A model generated the notes under the pieces. The model saw nothing but the letters and a program-made list of their open reading frames with translations. It did no database searches and had not been told where the DNA came from. A stretch of DNA of 64,000 nt from Salticus scenicus (Eukaryota; Arthropoda; Arachnida; Araneae; Salticidae). The first letter of the stretch is position 1. Every line of letters starts with the position of its first letter. The stretch is taken from assembly GCA_963930645.1 (NCBI GenBank), contig CAWVNO010000537.1:62001-126000 (forward strand), read 5' to 3'. Made by a program: the position numbers and the translations under genes. Shown one piece after another: positions 24,840 to 37,908 of this stretch.

Positions 24840-25530
24840 TTAAATCTTAAATCTGTCTGTCCGTATGAATTTGCTTCCACGCTCTAACTCTCGTAAATAT
24901 TCAGGGAACTGCTTGAATCTGATATGTTATTCAAGGTTACTAAATTGAAAATGAAGTAAATACCGCCAATGGTTTGAGCACAGGAACACTCGAAAGAATT
25001 CGAAAGTATTACGTTCCATGGAAGACATTTCTATAAATCATATTTTTATAACTTTAATTTGCAAAAATCATAATGAAGTTTATATTTATTATTTATGTGC
25101 ATAAAAAATGGTTTTCTATAACATTCCTGATTTTTTATTAGCATTAAGATTTACAGGACCACAGAAAAATATTCAGATAAGGCGATAATTGGAAAATTCA
25201 GTAATGGCATTACTATTTGTATCAAGCGTTTAAAAAAATTTCCTATAATGTTTAAGAGCGATTATGATTTAAATTTGTCTAACTGTGTATTTCTTTATAC
25301 GTCTAATTCTCCGTCTGTTAGTCTGTCGTTTGATCGACTCTAGCGTTCATAAATGTTTTTAGATTGTCTTCAAATTCTATTTAAAATATTATAAATGGCA
25401 CAATTGATTTGTGTAAAGGGTCATTCAAAGAAATGAATGCCAATGCATTGTTTATTTTTATAAATCATGCTTAAATAACTTTGTACGACACAAACCTTAG
25501 TTAAATCGACATTTATTATTCAAATACTAA
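24840..25530 (+). repeat. Diverged copies of the ~173 bp repeat family
   Basis: CTGTCTGTCCG, CACGCTCTAACTCTCGTAAA, GGTTTGAGCACAGGAACACT and GATTTACAGGACCACAGAAA occur in the same order as in the 30.2-32.3 kb array. A second head (CCGTCTGTTAGTCTGTCGTT) starts near 25311. It is much more diverged than the main array. Confidence 0.7.
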
Positions 25531-25783
25531 AAAAAAAATTATTTTTTTCTATGGTATATGGTATATTTAAAGTTAAAATTTACTGGGTTATACAAAAAAG
25601 AAATATTCAATATGAGCAAATTATTGAAGTTTTTCAAAAATATTTGTCAAAAAATTGAAAAAAAATTATTTATTTATTTATTATTATTATTATTTGTTTT
25701 TTAACGATAAATGTGGCGGTTGTAGAAGGTGAAAAAGAAAATATCTAAGTGCGGCTTTTTTTGTTGTCGCTTAGTGTATATAC

Positions 25784-26480
25784 TAGCAGCCTTTGCTCGC
25801 TTCGCTGGACATTATATTTAAATGAGTTGTCAAAATCTCATATCATTATTAATAACCTAAGTCCCCGCTGTGTTCGATAGAGGTTTTTCTCGCTCGCATT
25901 CTGAGGAGTCCGGGTCCCCAGTGCCTTTTTCAGCAACTTACTCGCTTCCTACTTCCCCTTCCCCAGCGGGTAAGTTCGACGTTTTGCGAAATCACACCTA
26001 CTACATCATCCGTACACTTATTCAACATCCACACGTTAAAATTCGCCACTCTAAGATAGCTTAAGGCGAATTAAAACGGGTAAACGTGTTTTTACAAGTG
26101 TTTAACGCCCCCCCCCGACCCCAAGAGGGGTAAGGAGAAATTTTCGTAAAATCCCGTTACAATAAGTGTCGAATATATATATTAACAATTTATGCAGCAA
26201 GTTTAGGGATCGTGGATCCCATAGATTTGGATCCCCTAAATCGAAGGTAACGTTATATTTGAGTTTGTGTCTAGTCTCCCCATGTGCAATTCCTTCAATC
26301 TGAAGTAATTTGAAGCCGAGTTATGCGTACAAACGTGTTTTTGACCCCCCCCCCCCCCCCCAAGAGTGGGAACGGAACGGAATTTCGAAAAAGTTGATAG
26401 ATATAATTTTAATTTGGGTAAAGGCCTAATGTTTTGCCAAGCACCGTTGATTTACGCCCCATATTCTATTTTGAAATTAA
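25784..26480 (+). mobile_element. Repeat element, family X, second copy
   Basis: Begins CTAGCAGCCTTTGCTCGCTT CGCTGG and continues with a GC-richer body. Two related blocks each have ACGTGTTTTT followed by a C homopolymer and CCAAGAG(T)GGG (about 26083-26130 and 26331-26372). No protein domain was recognised in the 64-residue frame at 25870-26064. Confidence 0.6.
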
Positions 26481-26617
26481 TAATATAAATTATGTACAAA
26501 ACAATATCCGGGAAAAATGTGACATAGAAAGCTATTATACTTTGTGTGTAATATATATATGTATATATATTAAATGTAGATTAAACTTCAACAACTAACA
26601 TTTTATGATAAATCACG

Positions 26618-26657
<40 letters not shown>

Positions 26658-27642
26658 CAGAAAACTACTACCATTTATGCTTAAAGTCTTCTCAACATTT
26701 GTTTCACACATAGACAGACTTATGTTAAAAAAAAAAAAAATAGTTTTAGTTTATTTAATGGATTCCAAAATGAGTACAGTCATGAAAATCCGTAAGTGAT
26801 AAGTTTTAATAAATTCAATTAATCTGGATCGCAGAAAAATACAGAATAACGAAGTTTGATGTCATTTACGTTTTTTGCAAATGAAGTCTAATATTGCACA
26901 TTTGGTTTCGTAATAACATAAAAAATTTGAAACTAAATATCTCCTGTTTCCTCTTCGTAGGTTTTAGTTTTACATTGGAGTATATATAATTATTATTATT
27001 AGTAGTAGTAGTAGTATTTTACTTATCTAAATTAAAAGACATGTTGTTACTAAACTTGCTTTTGTAAAATTAAAATTCCATTTTAGGTGAAAGCGCATAT
27101 TCAAAAATAAGTGTGTTAGTGGAAGTGAATACATTGACATCATTTTAATAGCATACATGAAAAATGTATCATTTAATTTCCAATAGCTGTACAATACATT
27201 TTCTTCAATTATTTCATTCAGAACATTTTTCAATTAATAACGTAGTTGACTGATTAAAAAAAAATGCACTGCTTTCATTTTTAAACAATAAAAATTTTTT
27301 TTTAACTTGTACTTAAAATTATTTAAAAATAAATAAAATATTTCTTATAATTTTATCAATATTATTAATGTCTGTAACAACAATTTATAAATACATTCAA
27401 TCGCATTACCATATATAGTTTGTACTTCTCAAAATTTTTCGGATAAAAATAAATTTAACTTAAAAAGAAATGTATTTTTATATCTACGATTTATGGTTTT
27501 CAGCATCACCTTCGAATTGAATATATTTTTTAAACTTCGTTAAATGAAATATAGCTACTGTTTCTGTATTTATTTGATCACATTTCATATTGTTAGAGAA
27601 TGATCATTTTATAATGATATTAATATGAATGTTTGAATGTCT

Positions 27643-27679
<37 letters not shown>

Positions 27680-29184
27680 GTTATGCTTTATTTGACAATT
27701 TCAAATCCTTTAAATATAAATTGGAAAAGTAAAATTAACTTATAATATGCATTAAGATATTTTTGTCAGTCTCTTCAAAATCATAAAATATTAAAATGTA
27801 TCGTAATGCATAAAATGCTGTTATTTGATTTTAAAAATACAACATTTAAAAACAGATTTTATATTTTATAAGTAACCTTTTCCATTAAAAAGAAGGTTTT
27901 TTTTTCATAAAATCAAAGTAATTTCTTCTCATCTTATAATAAGTAAGTTTGATCAATTAATAAATCTCAAACGCTATTACGTCGAATTCGTAGATTAAAC
28001 GTAGACGTTATTCGTAGACGTTTTATAAAACGGTTTTATGTTAAATATTCATGAATATGTAGAGCGTAAATTTGATGAAAATAAACAATATTCAAATTTC
28101 CGATGAAATGTAATAGTCGATATATAAAATTTACTCAAAAGGAAACGGAATAATCTACGAATATTAAATAAGAGTAGATTTTTACAACTAAATAAGTAAA
28201 TATGAACTTCTTTAAAAGCATTTTATAACGAACTTTTTCATTTAGATATTGCTTTTTAAAATAAAATTTATTTTCAATTGCGTTAAAGTAATTATGGCCG
28301 GTAACTTCTGCATAATTTAATATCCAATAACTTTTCCTTGCATGTTCAATAAAAAATTTAATTTTTATATCATTATAAAGACCATTTTATCTGCATGAAA
28401 AGAAAAAAATCAAAGGTATAAAGAAAATTTGAATTGTTCAATTTGCTTCAATAATATTTCTCCAAAACGTAGTAATTTAATTATGCAGTGACTGGATAGA
28501 TCTGAATTAAATTTAATAATTTTACAGTTTCTATCAAAGAATGTATCTTGAAATTTTATTTGAAGGAAATTGTTTTAGAAATGTTATTTTATTTGCAGTG
28601 TTTTGTCTACTATTATTTATTCTCGATATGAAATAAAGATAACAAAAATGATGATTAAATAAAAAAATTGTGAATACCGTAACAATTAAAACGAACTAAG
28701 TGCAGTCTTTACGGCCATGAATTTTCATACCTTTTTATTCTGAGAAATATATTTCGCAATTTTTAAATGATTTTAATTAAGTCATGTATCCATAGGACAG
28801 GTAAATGCACTGGTTTGCACTTGGGATATGAAGCTTTGGGAAAATGCACATAACATCCATGTATTTACAACTAATGTAGAAGAGTTTTGAAAAAGACTTT
28901 ATAAACATTCAGTAAAACACCGCAGTTTACTTTCGTTGTTTAAAATTGAATTTTGTGGCAGAAAAAGTATTTGCTTCCTTCATTTCTTTCTTTTTTTTTT
29001 TTTTTTTTTTTTTTTTTTGTTAAAATCTGTTGTTGATAAGTATTTAAAAAAAAAATGTATAAAAATAAAGAAAACATAGTCAACATTGTCCTTGGAATAA
29101 ATCTAAGAAATTAAACTGATTCACGAAGAGCAAACTAGTGCTTCACTCTTCAACACGTAAAAAAGATGTTGCAGCATTATTAAT
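26481..29184. other. AT-rich region, no gene
   Basis: Poly-A at about 26620-26652, (GTA)n at about 27000-27014, (TA)n at about 27648-27678 and poly-T at about 28989-29018. No domain on either strand. Confidence 0.65.
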
Positions 29185-29185
29185 A

Positions 29186-30103
29186 ACTAGCAGGCTTTGC
29201 CCGCTTCGCTGGCCACTAAATTTAAAGGAAACTCTTTTCTATATAGCTTTATAAAAATAAAATAAAATAAATTACTGAAATTGTTCAAAAGCTCGCTCCA
29301 GGTACCTGCTGCATTCGGTAGCGATTTGGTAATCCACTGCAACTCGGGCACTAGTCCTTATTACCTGCGACAATAGTTTACCAATGAGCTTCCATTTAGG
29401 TGCGTATTATATAACAGTTTCGAAATAGATAGTATCGAAAAAATTGGAGTTTCCCTTTTATAACCGAATCCCAGTTACATGTGTGTTGTTCACATGTAAC
29501 TCGGACTGGACTCAAATGTAACTGGGTTTAGACAACATAATATTTGCTTTTACGTTATTTCATATGTTTATTTTGTTTATCCAATCAACCATTAAATGAC
29601 AGCAATTTCACGCAAATTATTACAATATGCTGTGACCGGCTACGTCTGTCGAATAAGACAATTAATTTTTTGTGTTTATATGTAATTCATGGGTTGTAAA
29701 CCTGATAGTACAGCCTTAATATAGTTCTCTTTGGCGGCTTTTGAATTTTTGTCACCATTTTAGACTTAATCCATTGTAACAATATGACTTAATCCCTTTT
29801 AACAATATGCTATGAGCGCTATTTCTTCCGTATTTTAGACAACTAATCTTTTTATGGTTATATATATTTCCCATTAAACATATTTTTATTTATTTATTTA
29901 AATATTAATTTGAATTTTTCAAATATTTCTGTTCGACAGCGTGCAAGTGCAGTAACACACAGAGGCTCATTTGTTTGCATCATAAATTAGCATAGTGATT
30001 ATAATATATAAAAATAAATAAATAGGTAAACATTCTCGTGTTACACAACTTTATTATGTCGCTCCATTGGCGGCTTTTGAATTTTTGTCGCCATATTAGC
30101 GAT

Positions 30104-30134
<31 letters not shown>

Positions 30135-30160
30135 GTATGAAAAGGGGAAGACTATTTTGC
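29186..30160 (+). mobile_element. Repeat element, family X, third copy
   Basis: Starts with ACTAGCAGGCTTTGCCCGCT TCGCTGG. The body contains an imperfect inverted pair around 29470-29530 (CCCAGTTACATGTG / CACATGTAACTCGG / ATGTAACTGGG) and a repeated TTGGCGGCTTTTGAATTTTT (about 29731 and 30068). The right boundary is uncertain, at a poly-T tract near 30110-30133. Confidence 0.55.
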
Positions 30161-30184
30161 TCATGATTTTATCAGATACTTTTT

Positions 30185-30226
30185 AACACTTTCCAACAAG
30201 GTTGAAAAGTGTTTATGACTTCGGTT

Positions 30227-30257
<31 letters not shown>

Positions 30258-32191
30258 CCGTCCGTCTGTCTGTCTGTCTGTCTGTATGTCTGTCTGTCCG
30301 CGCTCTAACTCCCGTAAATATTTATGGAATTTCTTGAAACTGATATATGTTACTCAAGTTTACTATCGGACGGTCCCTATTGAAAATGGAATCTATAACT
30401 CTACTGGTTTGTGTACAGGGACACCCGAAAGTATTTCAAAGCATTGTGTTCTATGAGAGGTATTTCTATAAACCATATTTTCATATCTTTATTGTAGATA
30501 TATCTTAATGAAATTGAAATATGTTATTCAAGTTCACTATCGGACGTTCCCTATTGAAAATGGAGTCTATACCTCTACTGGTTTGTGTACAGGGACACCC
30601 GAAAGTATTCCAAAGCACTGTGTTCTATGAGAGGTATTTCTATAAACCATATTTTCATACCTTTACTCTAGACATATCTTAATGAAATTAAAATATGTTA
30701 TTCAACTTCACTATTGGATGTTTCTTCTATCAAATGGAGGAAATACCACCATCGGTTCATGTACAGAGACACTCAAAAGTATTCCAAAGCATTGCGTTCT
30801 AGGAGAGATATTTCTATAAATCAAACTTTAATAACGTTACTATCCACGAAGTTTTAAGAAATTGAAATATGTTATTTACACGCACAAAAGAATTCTTTGC
30901 ATAGAATGTAGCATGATTAGCATTAGATTTACAGGGTGGCACAAAAATATCCAGTTATATTAAGAGGTATTAATAAAAAATTGCTAGAATTGTACTTTCG
31001 TTTACGTTAAGCGTTTTTAACACTTTCTAGCATTTTTTAAGTGTGAATATGATTTCAGTTTTGTGTATCTGCCTGTCCGTCCGTCCGTCCGTCTGCCTGT
31101 CTGTCTGTCCGATATCTAACTCCCGTAAATATTTATGGAATTTCTTAAAACTGATATATGTTATTCAAGTTCACTATCGGATGTTCCCTATTGAAAATGG
31201 AATTTATACCTCTACTGGTTTGTGTACAGGAACACCCGAAAGTATTTCAAAGCATTGTGTTCTATGAGAGCTATTTCTATAACCTTTACTGTAGACATAC
31301 CTTAATGAAATTGAAATATATTATTCCAATTCCCTACTGGATGTTTCCTGTATAAAATGCATGAAATATCACCACCGATTTATATACAGGGACACTCAAA
31401 AGTATTCCAAAGCATTGCGTTCTATGAGAGATATTTCTATAAATCAAACTTTAATAACTTTACTTTCCACGAAGCTTTAGGAAATTGAATTATGTTATTT
31501 ATCTGCACAAAAAAATGCTTTGCATAGAATATAGCATAATTAGCATTAGATTTACAGGGTGACAGAATAATATCCATTTATATTAAGAGCTATTAATAAA
31601 AAATCCCTAAAATATTACTTTCGTTTACATTGAAGGTTTTTAACACTTTCTAACATTTTTAAGTGTGAATATGATTTCAGTTTGTGTATCTGTCCATCTG
31701 TCTGTCTGTCTGTAAGCCCGCGCTCCAACTCCATTAATTATCTATGGAATTTCTCGAAACTGATATATTTTATTGAAGTTCACTATCGGATGTTCCATAT
31801 TGAAAATGGAGTGAATATCTCTTCTGGTTTGTGTACAGGGACACCCAAAAGCATTCAAAATCATTGTGTTCTATGAGTGTTGTTTTTATAAACATTATCC
31901 CTATAGAATTTTCTCCATTTAGAATGACATTAATAGGTCCTGTACAACTAGTTTGTTTACAGGGACAAAAAAAAGAAAAAAAAAAATATGCCAATACGTT
32001 TTAGGACAGAATTTTTTGAAAATTATATTTAAAAGTCTTTCTACTGTAAAAATCATAAAAATATTGAAATTTATTGTTAATACTCTAAAATAATATTTTG
32101 TATAGAATATGATATGATTAACTTTCTGATTTACAGGGCTACACTAAAATATTCAGAGAGATCAAAAGCTGTAATTATAATCTAATGACTG

Positions 32192-32226
<35 letters not shown>

Positions 32227-32300
32227 GTTAAGCCTTTTTAACTCTTTCCAAAATGCCTAAGAGCAATTTTAAAATCAATTAGTCTATCTTTATATTTTTC
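30185..32300 (+). repeat. Higher-order tandem array of ~173 bp subunits
   Basis: Three higher-order units begin near 30190, 31025 and 31635. Each has AACACTTTC, a (GTCT)n tract, CGCTCTAACTCCCGTAAATA, then subunits of about 173 bp, each containing CGG..TTCCCTATTGAAAATGG and GGTTTGTGTACAGGGACACC. The first unit holds three subunits, the second two and the third about one and a half. Units end with GCATTAGATTTACAGGG. The three open frames here (30202-30456, 31043-31267, 31682-31876) share their C-terminal 50 residues only because the DNA repeats. Confidence 0.9.
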
Positions 32301-33185
32301 AGTCCTTCTGTCTGTTGTGTGATAACGTAGGCAGAGAATAATAAAAGTTATTCGATACAACAATTACGCACAGTTGGAAAGTGTTACTAATCAATGCGTA
32401 CTGCATGATTTTTCTTTCTTGTTTGTTTATACATAAGAATCCTTTATATTCTGCTTATACTTTTAATGGTTTTTAGGTTTAAAATACTTCTTGTTGAAAT
32501 AAATTTCCTATCTTTAAAACTGCATTTGTTCTGTAAATTTTGTGTAAAAATAAATCATTTATGTTTTTATATATTTGATGCGCTACTTAGATTAAAATGG
32601 CTGTTGCTATACTACACTTCTTGTCGAAAAACATTCGGTGTACTTCAACACCAAAATATAAAAAATCGCCTAGCATGATCTGTTAATGAAACTGATAAAA
32701 TAAAAATATGGTTCATAGAGTTTAAATAATCTATTTAAAAAAACTTTTAAAACCCAAATTATAAATGTATCGTATCACATACATAGATATAGTAATATAT
32801 AGATTGATCACTCGGGAGAAAAAAGTGATTCCTTTTCACTCGGGAAAAGACGGCGATTTTACCAAAATATGGAAGACTTTCCCCGAGTGAATACACACGG
32901 TAATACACACGAATGTTTTAGCAAATAAAATTCATGAATAATTTATTTACTAAAGGTGAATGAAAAGCTCCAGATATAGTTTCAAATTCATTCTCCTTTT
33001 TTTTTTCCTTTTTTTCCTTTAATACCACTTAATGGCTGATTCCAAAGCTTTTTTTTTCGGCATCAAAAATCTTTGCACGATAATATGGGGATGATAGATC
33101 TATATATATTATTATATCTATGATAACATAAATCTTTTCGAATAGAATAAAACTTAATTTGAAAAAAAAAATAATAATAACTTTT
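32301..33185. other. AT-rich region with a small inverted repeat
   Basis: No gene. A CACTCGGGA / CCCCGAGTG inverted pair lies at about 32810-32894. Confidence 0.6.
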
Positions 33186-33410
33186 GTTTATTAACCAAAA
33201 TAATTGATGAAATTTGAAATGCAAGTTGGTCTTGTGGGGTACAGGCTGTATATTATATTTTTGTGTTCGTGAGAGAAAATTTAAAAGAATTTGAAAACTG
33301 CAATATTTAATCCCACTTAAAAATCATGTGACTTAATGTGAAGCAGATTTTTCATTTTTTTCTCCTAACGGTTTCCATACAATCTTCTGCTGTTGCCACC
33401 TAAAATTCAT
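33186..33410 (+). repeat. Fragment homologous to the 3' part of family X
   Basis: AATTGATGAAATTT, GCAAGTTGGT, GGCTGTATATTA and CACTTAAAAATCATGTGACT align in order with 22045-22180. It is an isolated 3' fragment. Confidence 0.65.
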
Positions 33411-33426
33411 GCTTTAGTTAATTTTA

Positions 33427-33582
33427 AAAAATCTAATTGTCCGATTGATAAGCTGTTTAATGCATCGGATTTACAAAAATTTTCCCTTTCATTTTGTATC
33501 TTATTTGTAACGATGCGACTGATATTTCTAATTTATTTTCTAATCTTTCTGATTTATTTTCCTCATTTTAAATAAATGTACG

Positions 33583-33626
<44 letters not shown>

Positions 33627-34037
33627 TTGTCGAAAAAAAATTGGCAACAATTAAATTATGGGTAAACTTTTAAAATTTAAATGGCTTTTTTATCAGAAAT
33701 TAGAAGGTTATTATTTTCACATTTTAATTAATTAAGAAAAAACTAATCTTCCGATTGATAAGCTGTTTAATGCATCGGATTTACAAAAAAATTCCCTTTC
33801 ATTTGGTATCTCATTTGTAACGACGCGACTAATATTTCTAATTTATTTTCTAATCTTTCTGATTTATTTTCCTCATTTTAAATAAATGTACGTTTTTTTT
33901 AAATTATTATTATTTTGTCGAAAAAAAAAATGGCAACGATTAAATTATGGATAAAATGTTAAAATTTAAATGGCTTTTTTATCAGAAATTAGAAGGTTAT
34001 TATTTTCATATTTTAATTAATTAAGAAAAAACTAATC
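33427..34037. repeat. Direct tandem duplication, ~300 bp unit
   Basis: Two adjacent copies (about 33427-33740 and 33741-34037) share CCGATTGATAAGCTGTTTAA, TGTAACGA(T/C)GCGACT, TTTAAATGGCTTTTTTATCA and GAAATTAGAAGGTTATTATT. The main difference is the length of the (ATT)n tract (about 33582-33626 versus about 33903-33915). No coding function. Confidence 0.9.
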
Positions 34038-35063
34038 AAAAATTCGAAAATCTGATTTCGATGTGCACAATGACCCTTCGGGGGGCACCTTTGTGTTAAA
34101 TCTCGTGACTGTCCGAGCTACCGTTTTCAAGAACAGTGAAATATACAAATATTGCTCACTTAATAGTATAAGATGTATATTTCGTAAAGCTAATGGAAAT
34201 AATAATTTGTATATTTTTCGCTGAGGATGTTTTAATAGATGTTGTGGAGTTTGCGTTCCTGCAAACTCCATCTTAACTTAAATACTTAGATTACTAAGAA
34301 AACCAGAGACGTGAATTGAACAAACAATAAAAGTTTATTGGAACCAGATTAATGGGAGGGCGGCCTGGAACTAGCTCTTAGCTCAGTCAGCGTACTATTA
34401 AATCAAAAATATATAAATCAACAATTTAATTATCTTAAATATCTCACCACAGCAGATAGTCGAAGGTGTAGAGACGGTCGCACTCGTACTCCAATACTAC
34501 GGCTTCACTATGGGACAGAGGATTCCCTTCTGCCCCAGCTTGAACTTTCCGAAAACTAGTAGACACTCACCAACACTCAACACTACTTAACTTCACGCCA
34601 CTAAAACTCCACTGCCCTACTTCTCTATATCCGTAAAACTAAGATTCATCACAACCACTATAATATCCTCCAACATCCACTATACGATCCTCCAACATCC
34701 ACTATATCTACTAAAACCATCTCTATTTTTATACTTTTTCCTACACCCTCCTTTCACTACATTTCAATCCGTACTTTTAAAAATCACTTCTAATTTAACT
34801 AATATTCAAAATCTAAGTCTTTTAATGCATCACCCTACAAAACTACTCCGACCTCAACCGTCACCGTGTCACTGGCGACGGAGTGATTTTAACCGTCCCC
34901 ACTTCCTACCTTGCTGGATCCAGCTTAATTAACCGTTTAAACGCCGAATTAAGAAAGAATAGTCCCAATGACTTGAAATTTGGTTATTATATTAATTAAG
35001 AGTATATAAATACAATAAAGTTTTAAAATTAGGTGAAAAAAATTTTTGAGTGTGTTTTTAGCC

Positions 35064-35088
35064 ATGTTCCATTATTGGAACATTGGCG
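35064..35088 (+). repeat. piggyBac subterminal motif, left
   Basis: ATGTTCCATTATTGGAACAT followed by TGGCG contains the palindrome TTCCA-TTAT-TGGAA. An identical copy lies near the right end, and a third in inverted orientation at 37537-37560. Subterminal repeats of this kind are commonly needed for piggyBac transposase binding; that role here is inferred. Confidence 0.8.
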
Positions 35089-35274
35089 TGTTACATGATT
35101 ATTTTTTGCATATTTTTAAAAGTTCATGAAAATAGTTAATTTAAAGTCTAATAATTATAATATCTTCTTAATATTAGCTGTTTTGTTTATTTATCTTTAA
35201 ATAATGAACAATTAATAAATATTATGACACTATAGATACATTAAAAGATAATTATAAATGATACTCACATAATT

Positions 35275-37001
35275 TCAGCGACTGTGATACGACAGAAAAC
35301 ATTTTTCATGCAGTCGCTTTTCACAATGAAAACATTTTTTTGTAGTGTTCTTTTTGCAAACAACACAACGACCTTGAGACGTAGCTATTATATAATGACC
35401 ATCAGATTGTCTTAATTCAACTTTTAAATGACTGCGAGGTCCAGGATGTTTGGTAAGACGCTCTTTTTTCCGCAAAAGATCCATCGTCAACTGTCTTCTA
35501 AATTCCAAATGTGATAGTTTTTTAGAGTTTGCATGCACTTCGCAGTGCAAATTCCAACTAGCTACAACTGCCATGTTTAATGCGTTACTAAATAAATTCC
35601 ACCACCATTTCTTACTTCGCAACTGAGGCCTGTAACTAGATAAAAGCTTATCTAAAACATCTACTCCGCCCATTCCTTCGTTGTATTTTTTTATTAGATT
35701 TGGCCGAGGTACTTCAATATTACCTTTTTTTGCACATGAATAGCGTTTCACACTACCTATAGGCTCATGTGTGTAGCAGTTTGATGCTACAGTCACTACC
35801 GCGTTATCGTTCCAGCTGCAGATATAAACAGATCCGTCAGATCGGAAATCAAAACTTCCTGTCTTCTTTGGTAAGTTCTTTTTTAGATTTCAACGGGCAT
35901 TTTTGTGTAGGATTTTCACGAATTGTTCCCGTTGCTCGCATTCCTTTATGGGATAATTCCAACAATAAATTATAAGACGTAAAAAAGTTATCAAAATATA
36001 CTTCATGATGTGAGTTATCTCCAACAACAGATAAAAGCTCATTAACAACTCTCGGTCCGAGCTGTCCAGAAATACTATTATCTGATTCTGATTTTTTCCC
36101 AGAATATATATCCATTGCATATGGATAACCTGTTGAAGAACATAACATCCATACTTTAAAACCAAATCTGATCGGTTTTCCTCTTATGAACATTTTGCGT
36201 GAGTGACGACCGTAGTAAGGAACCATTGATTCATCGATACTTAACTTCTCATGCCATATTCCAAATTGTTGGAAATTTTTGGACAACTCTTTATAAATCG
36301 GGGCTATTTTACCTAATTTATCACCATTTTCCAACTTATTGTTATCCATTACATGAAAAAATTTCTTGATATTTCTGAAACGAGTGCGGGGCATAACAGT
36401 TGGAACTATTGGAACACATGTATCTTCCGCAGAATTCCAATACATATCTTCAGTAGGAACTGAATGGTATCCACTTAGAAGAAGAAGACCAAAAAATTGT
36501 AAGATATCATTCTTGCAAACATCAATTGTTTCACCTTTTTGCAAAGCATAAAGTGACGTCATATCCGCAAGATATTCGACATATTCTTCAGGAAAAAATT
36601 TATGAAATATATCAAGAGGAGTGCAGTCCATGAGTTCTGGAAATTTATGCAATATTGGTACCGGTTTTTCAAATTCTGTTGGATTATCGAATTTCACTTT
36701 TTTTTTTCCATTTTACTACAGGGTTTTCAGTTTTTCGTTTCTTCTTGGCACTTGGACCCGGTTTCTGAAATTCCTCTTCATTTGGAGTACTTACATCTTT
36801 TTTTAAAGTGACGTCGACCATTCCACACACATCAAATGGCGTAACAGCGTCTAAATTATTGTCATCAATATCTTCTTCATCGGTTATATCACCACGTTCA
36901 TCCGGCTCTAACTGGCAAATATCTACATCTTCCAAATCAGAATCCGAAAGAGTTTCTAGAAAGGCCACAGCTTCTTGTACCGTGAGGCATCTTTTGGACA
37001 T
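35275..37001 (-). pseudogene. piggyBac transposase (PGBD-like), two frameshifts
   Basis: The reading frame runs from ATG at 37001 to a stop at 35275, about 575 codons, the normal length for the family. The acidic N-terminus (residues 1-100, SDSDLEDVD...DEEDIDD) ends in a KKKRK basic patch. The RNase H-like core follows with its first aspartate in IDESMVPYYGRHS (about residue 256), the second in VYFDNFFTS (about 337), and the paired aspartates in GGVDVLD. A tryptophan-rich SKKWWWNLF and a C-terminal zinc-ribbon-like CVVCKK...CFHCEK...CF close the protein. Lesions: one extra base in the A10 run (36698-36707 on the plus strand) and a one-base shift near 35865. The enzyme would cut and rejoin at TTAA without leaving a footprint. 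Confidence 0.93.
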
Positions 37002-37536
37002 GATGTTAAATTTATGAAAACTTTATAAATGAAACACATAGAAAGCACACATGCACCTTTTTCACTGTCATCGAACAAAACTAATAAGAAAAACGCTATC
37101 TGAAAGGAAACTGATAACTATTTCAGCAAACATATGGAATAAGACACCTTTTATGTGAAACTGCACTTGTCTCCAAAGGCACAGGGGAAATCCCCCCTCC
37201 CCCCCAACACACACACATATTCAGCCACCTTATCAAAAATAATTTCTTTCTATTGTTATGACTTTACTAAACTGAACATCAATGTCAAGGGCCAATACTA
37301 TAATCCTTTCGAAGTTTTGCAGCTTCCATTTGAAAACAGTATTATCTTGTACCTGCTTATTTTTCGAATTTTAGAGGACAAAAGAAGTCAAAATAATCCC
37401 TCACTTTCCCCCTATTATCTCTTTTATCTGTTTACTTTCTTTAGAAAAGTTACTATTCTTATCAGAATGCAAAAGAAAATAATGTTTGCAATATCATACA
37501 ATGCTTTGCACATAAAAGAAAAATGAACTCTCGAAA

Positions 37537-37560
37537 CGCCAATGTTCCAATAATGGAACA
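37537..37560 (-). repeat. piggyBac subterminal motif, inverted copy
   Basis: The reverse complement of the motif at 35064-35088, starting CGCCAATGTTCC. It lies about 360 bp inside the right end and upstream of the transposase start. Confidence 0.8.
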
Positions 37561-37883
37561 GAGACATAAAAACGTAAATTTTACCATTAAAATTTAAAAA
37601 TAAAATTTTGCTTTTGTTGTATTCCCGTAGGATATGTTTTCTAATGAAATATTTTAAAGTATTGCGTTTTTTCAATTTAAACTGGAATTTTGGTAAATTT
37701 AATTGTAAGAGAGAGTAAAATTGACAAAATATAGTAAAATTCAAAAAATCATAAAAAAATAAATAATTATCTAAACAGAATAAAACTTATTGTAAAAAAT
37801 ACTTTATAATGTGATATTCAATTGTATGTAAAAGTGATATTAATAAGAGTTTTTTTACATGTAAATTTTTTATTTTAAAAATC

Positions 37884-37908
37884 ATGTTCCATTATTGGAA
37901 CATTGGCG
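37884..37908 (+). repeat. piggyBac subterminal motif, right end
   Basis: A perfect match to the left copy. It sits only 9 bp from the right terminus and overlaps the terminal inverted repeat (GGCGGGTAAACGG), whereas the left copy is about 130 bp inside. The ends are therefore asymmetric, as in other piggyBac elements. Confidence 0.8.

Noticed and set aside
37155..37526. 123-residue plus-strand frame inside piggyBac
   Set aside because: It sits in the untranslated 5' part of the element antisense to transcription and has no domain; it spans no conserved motif.
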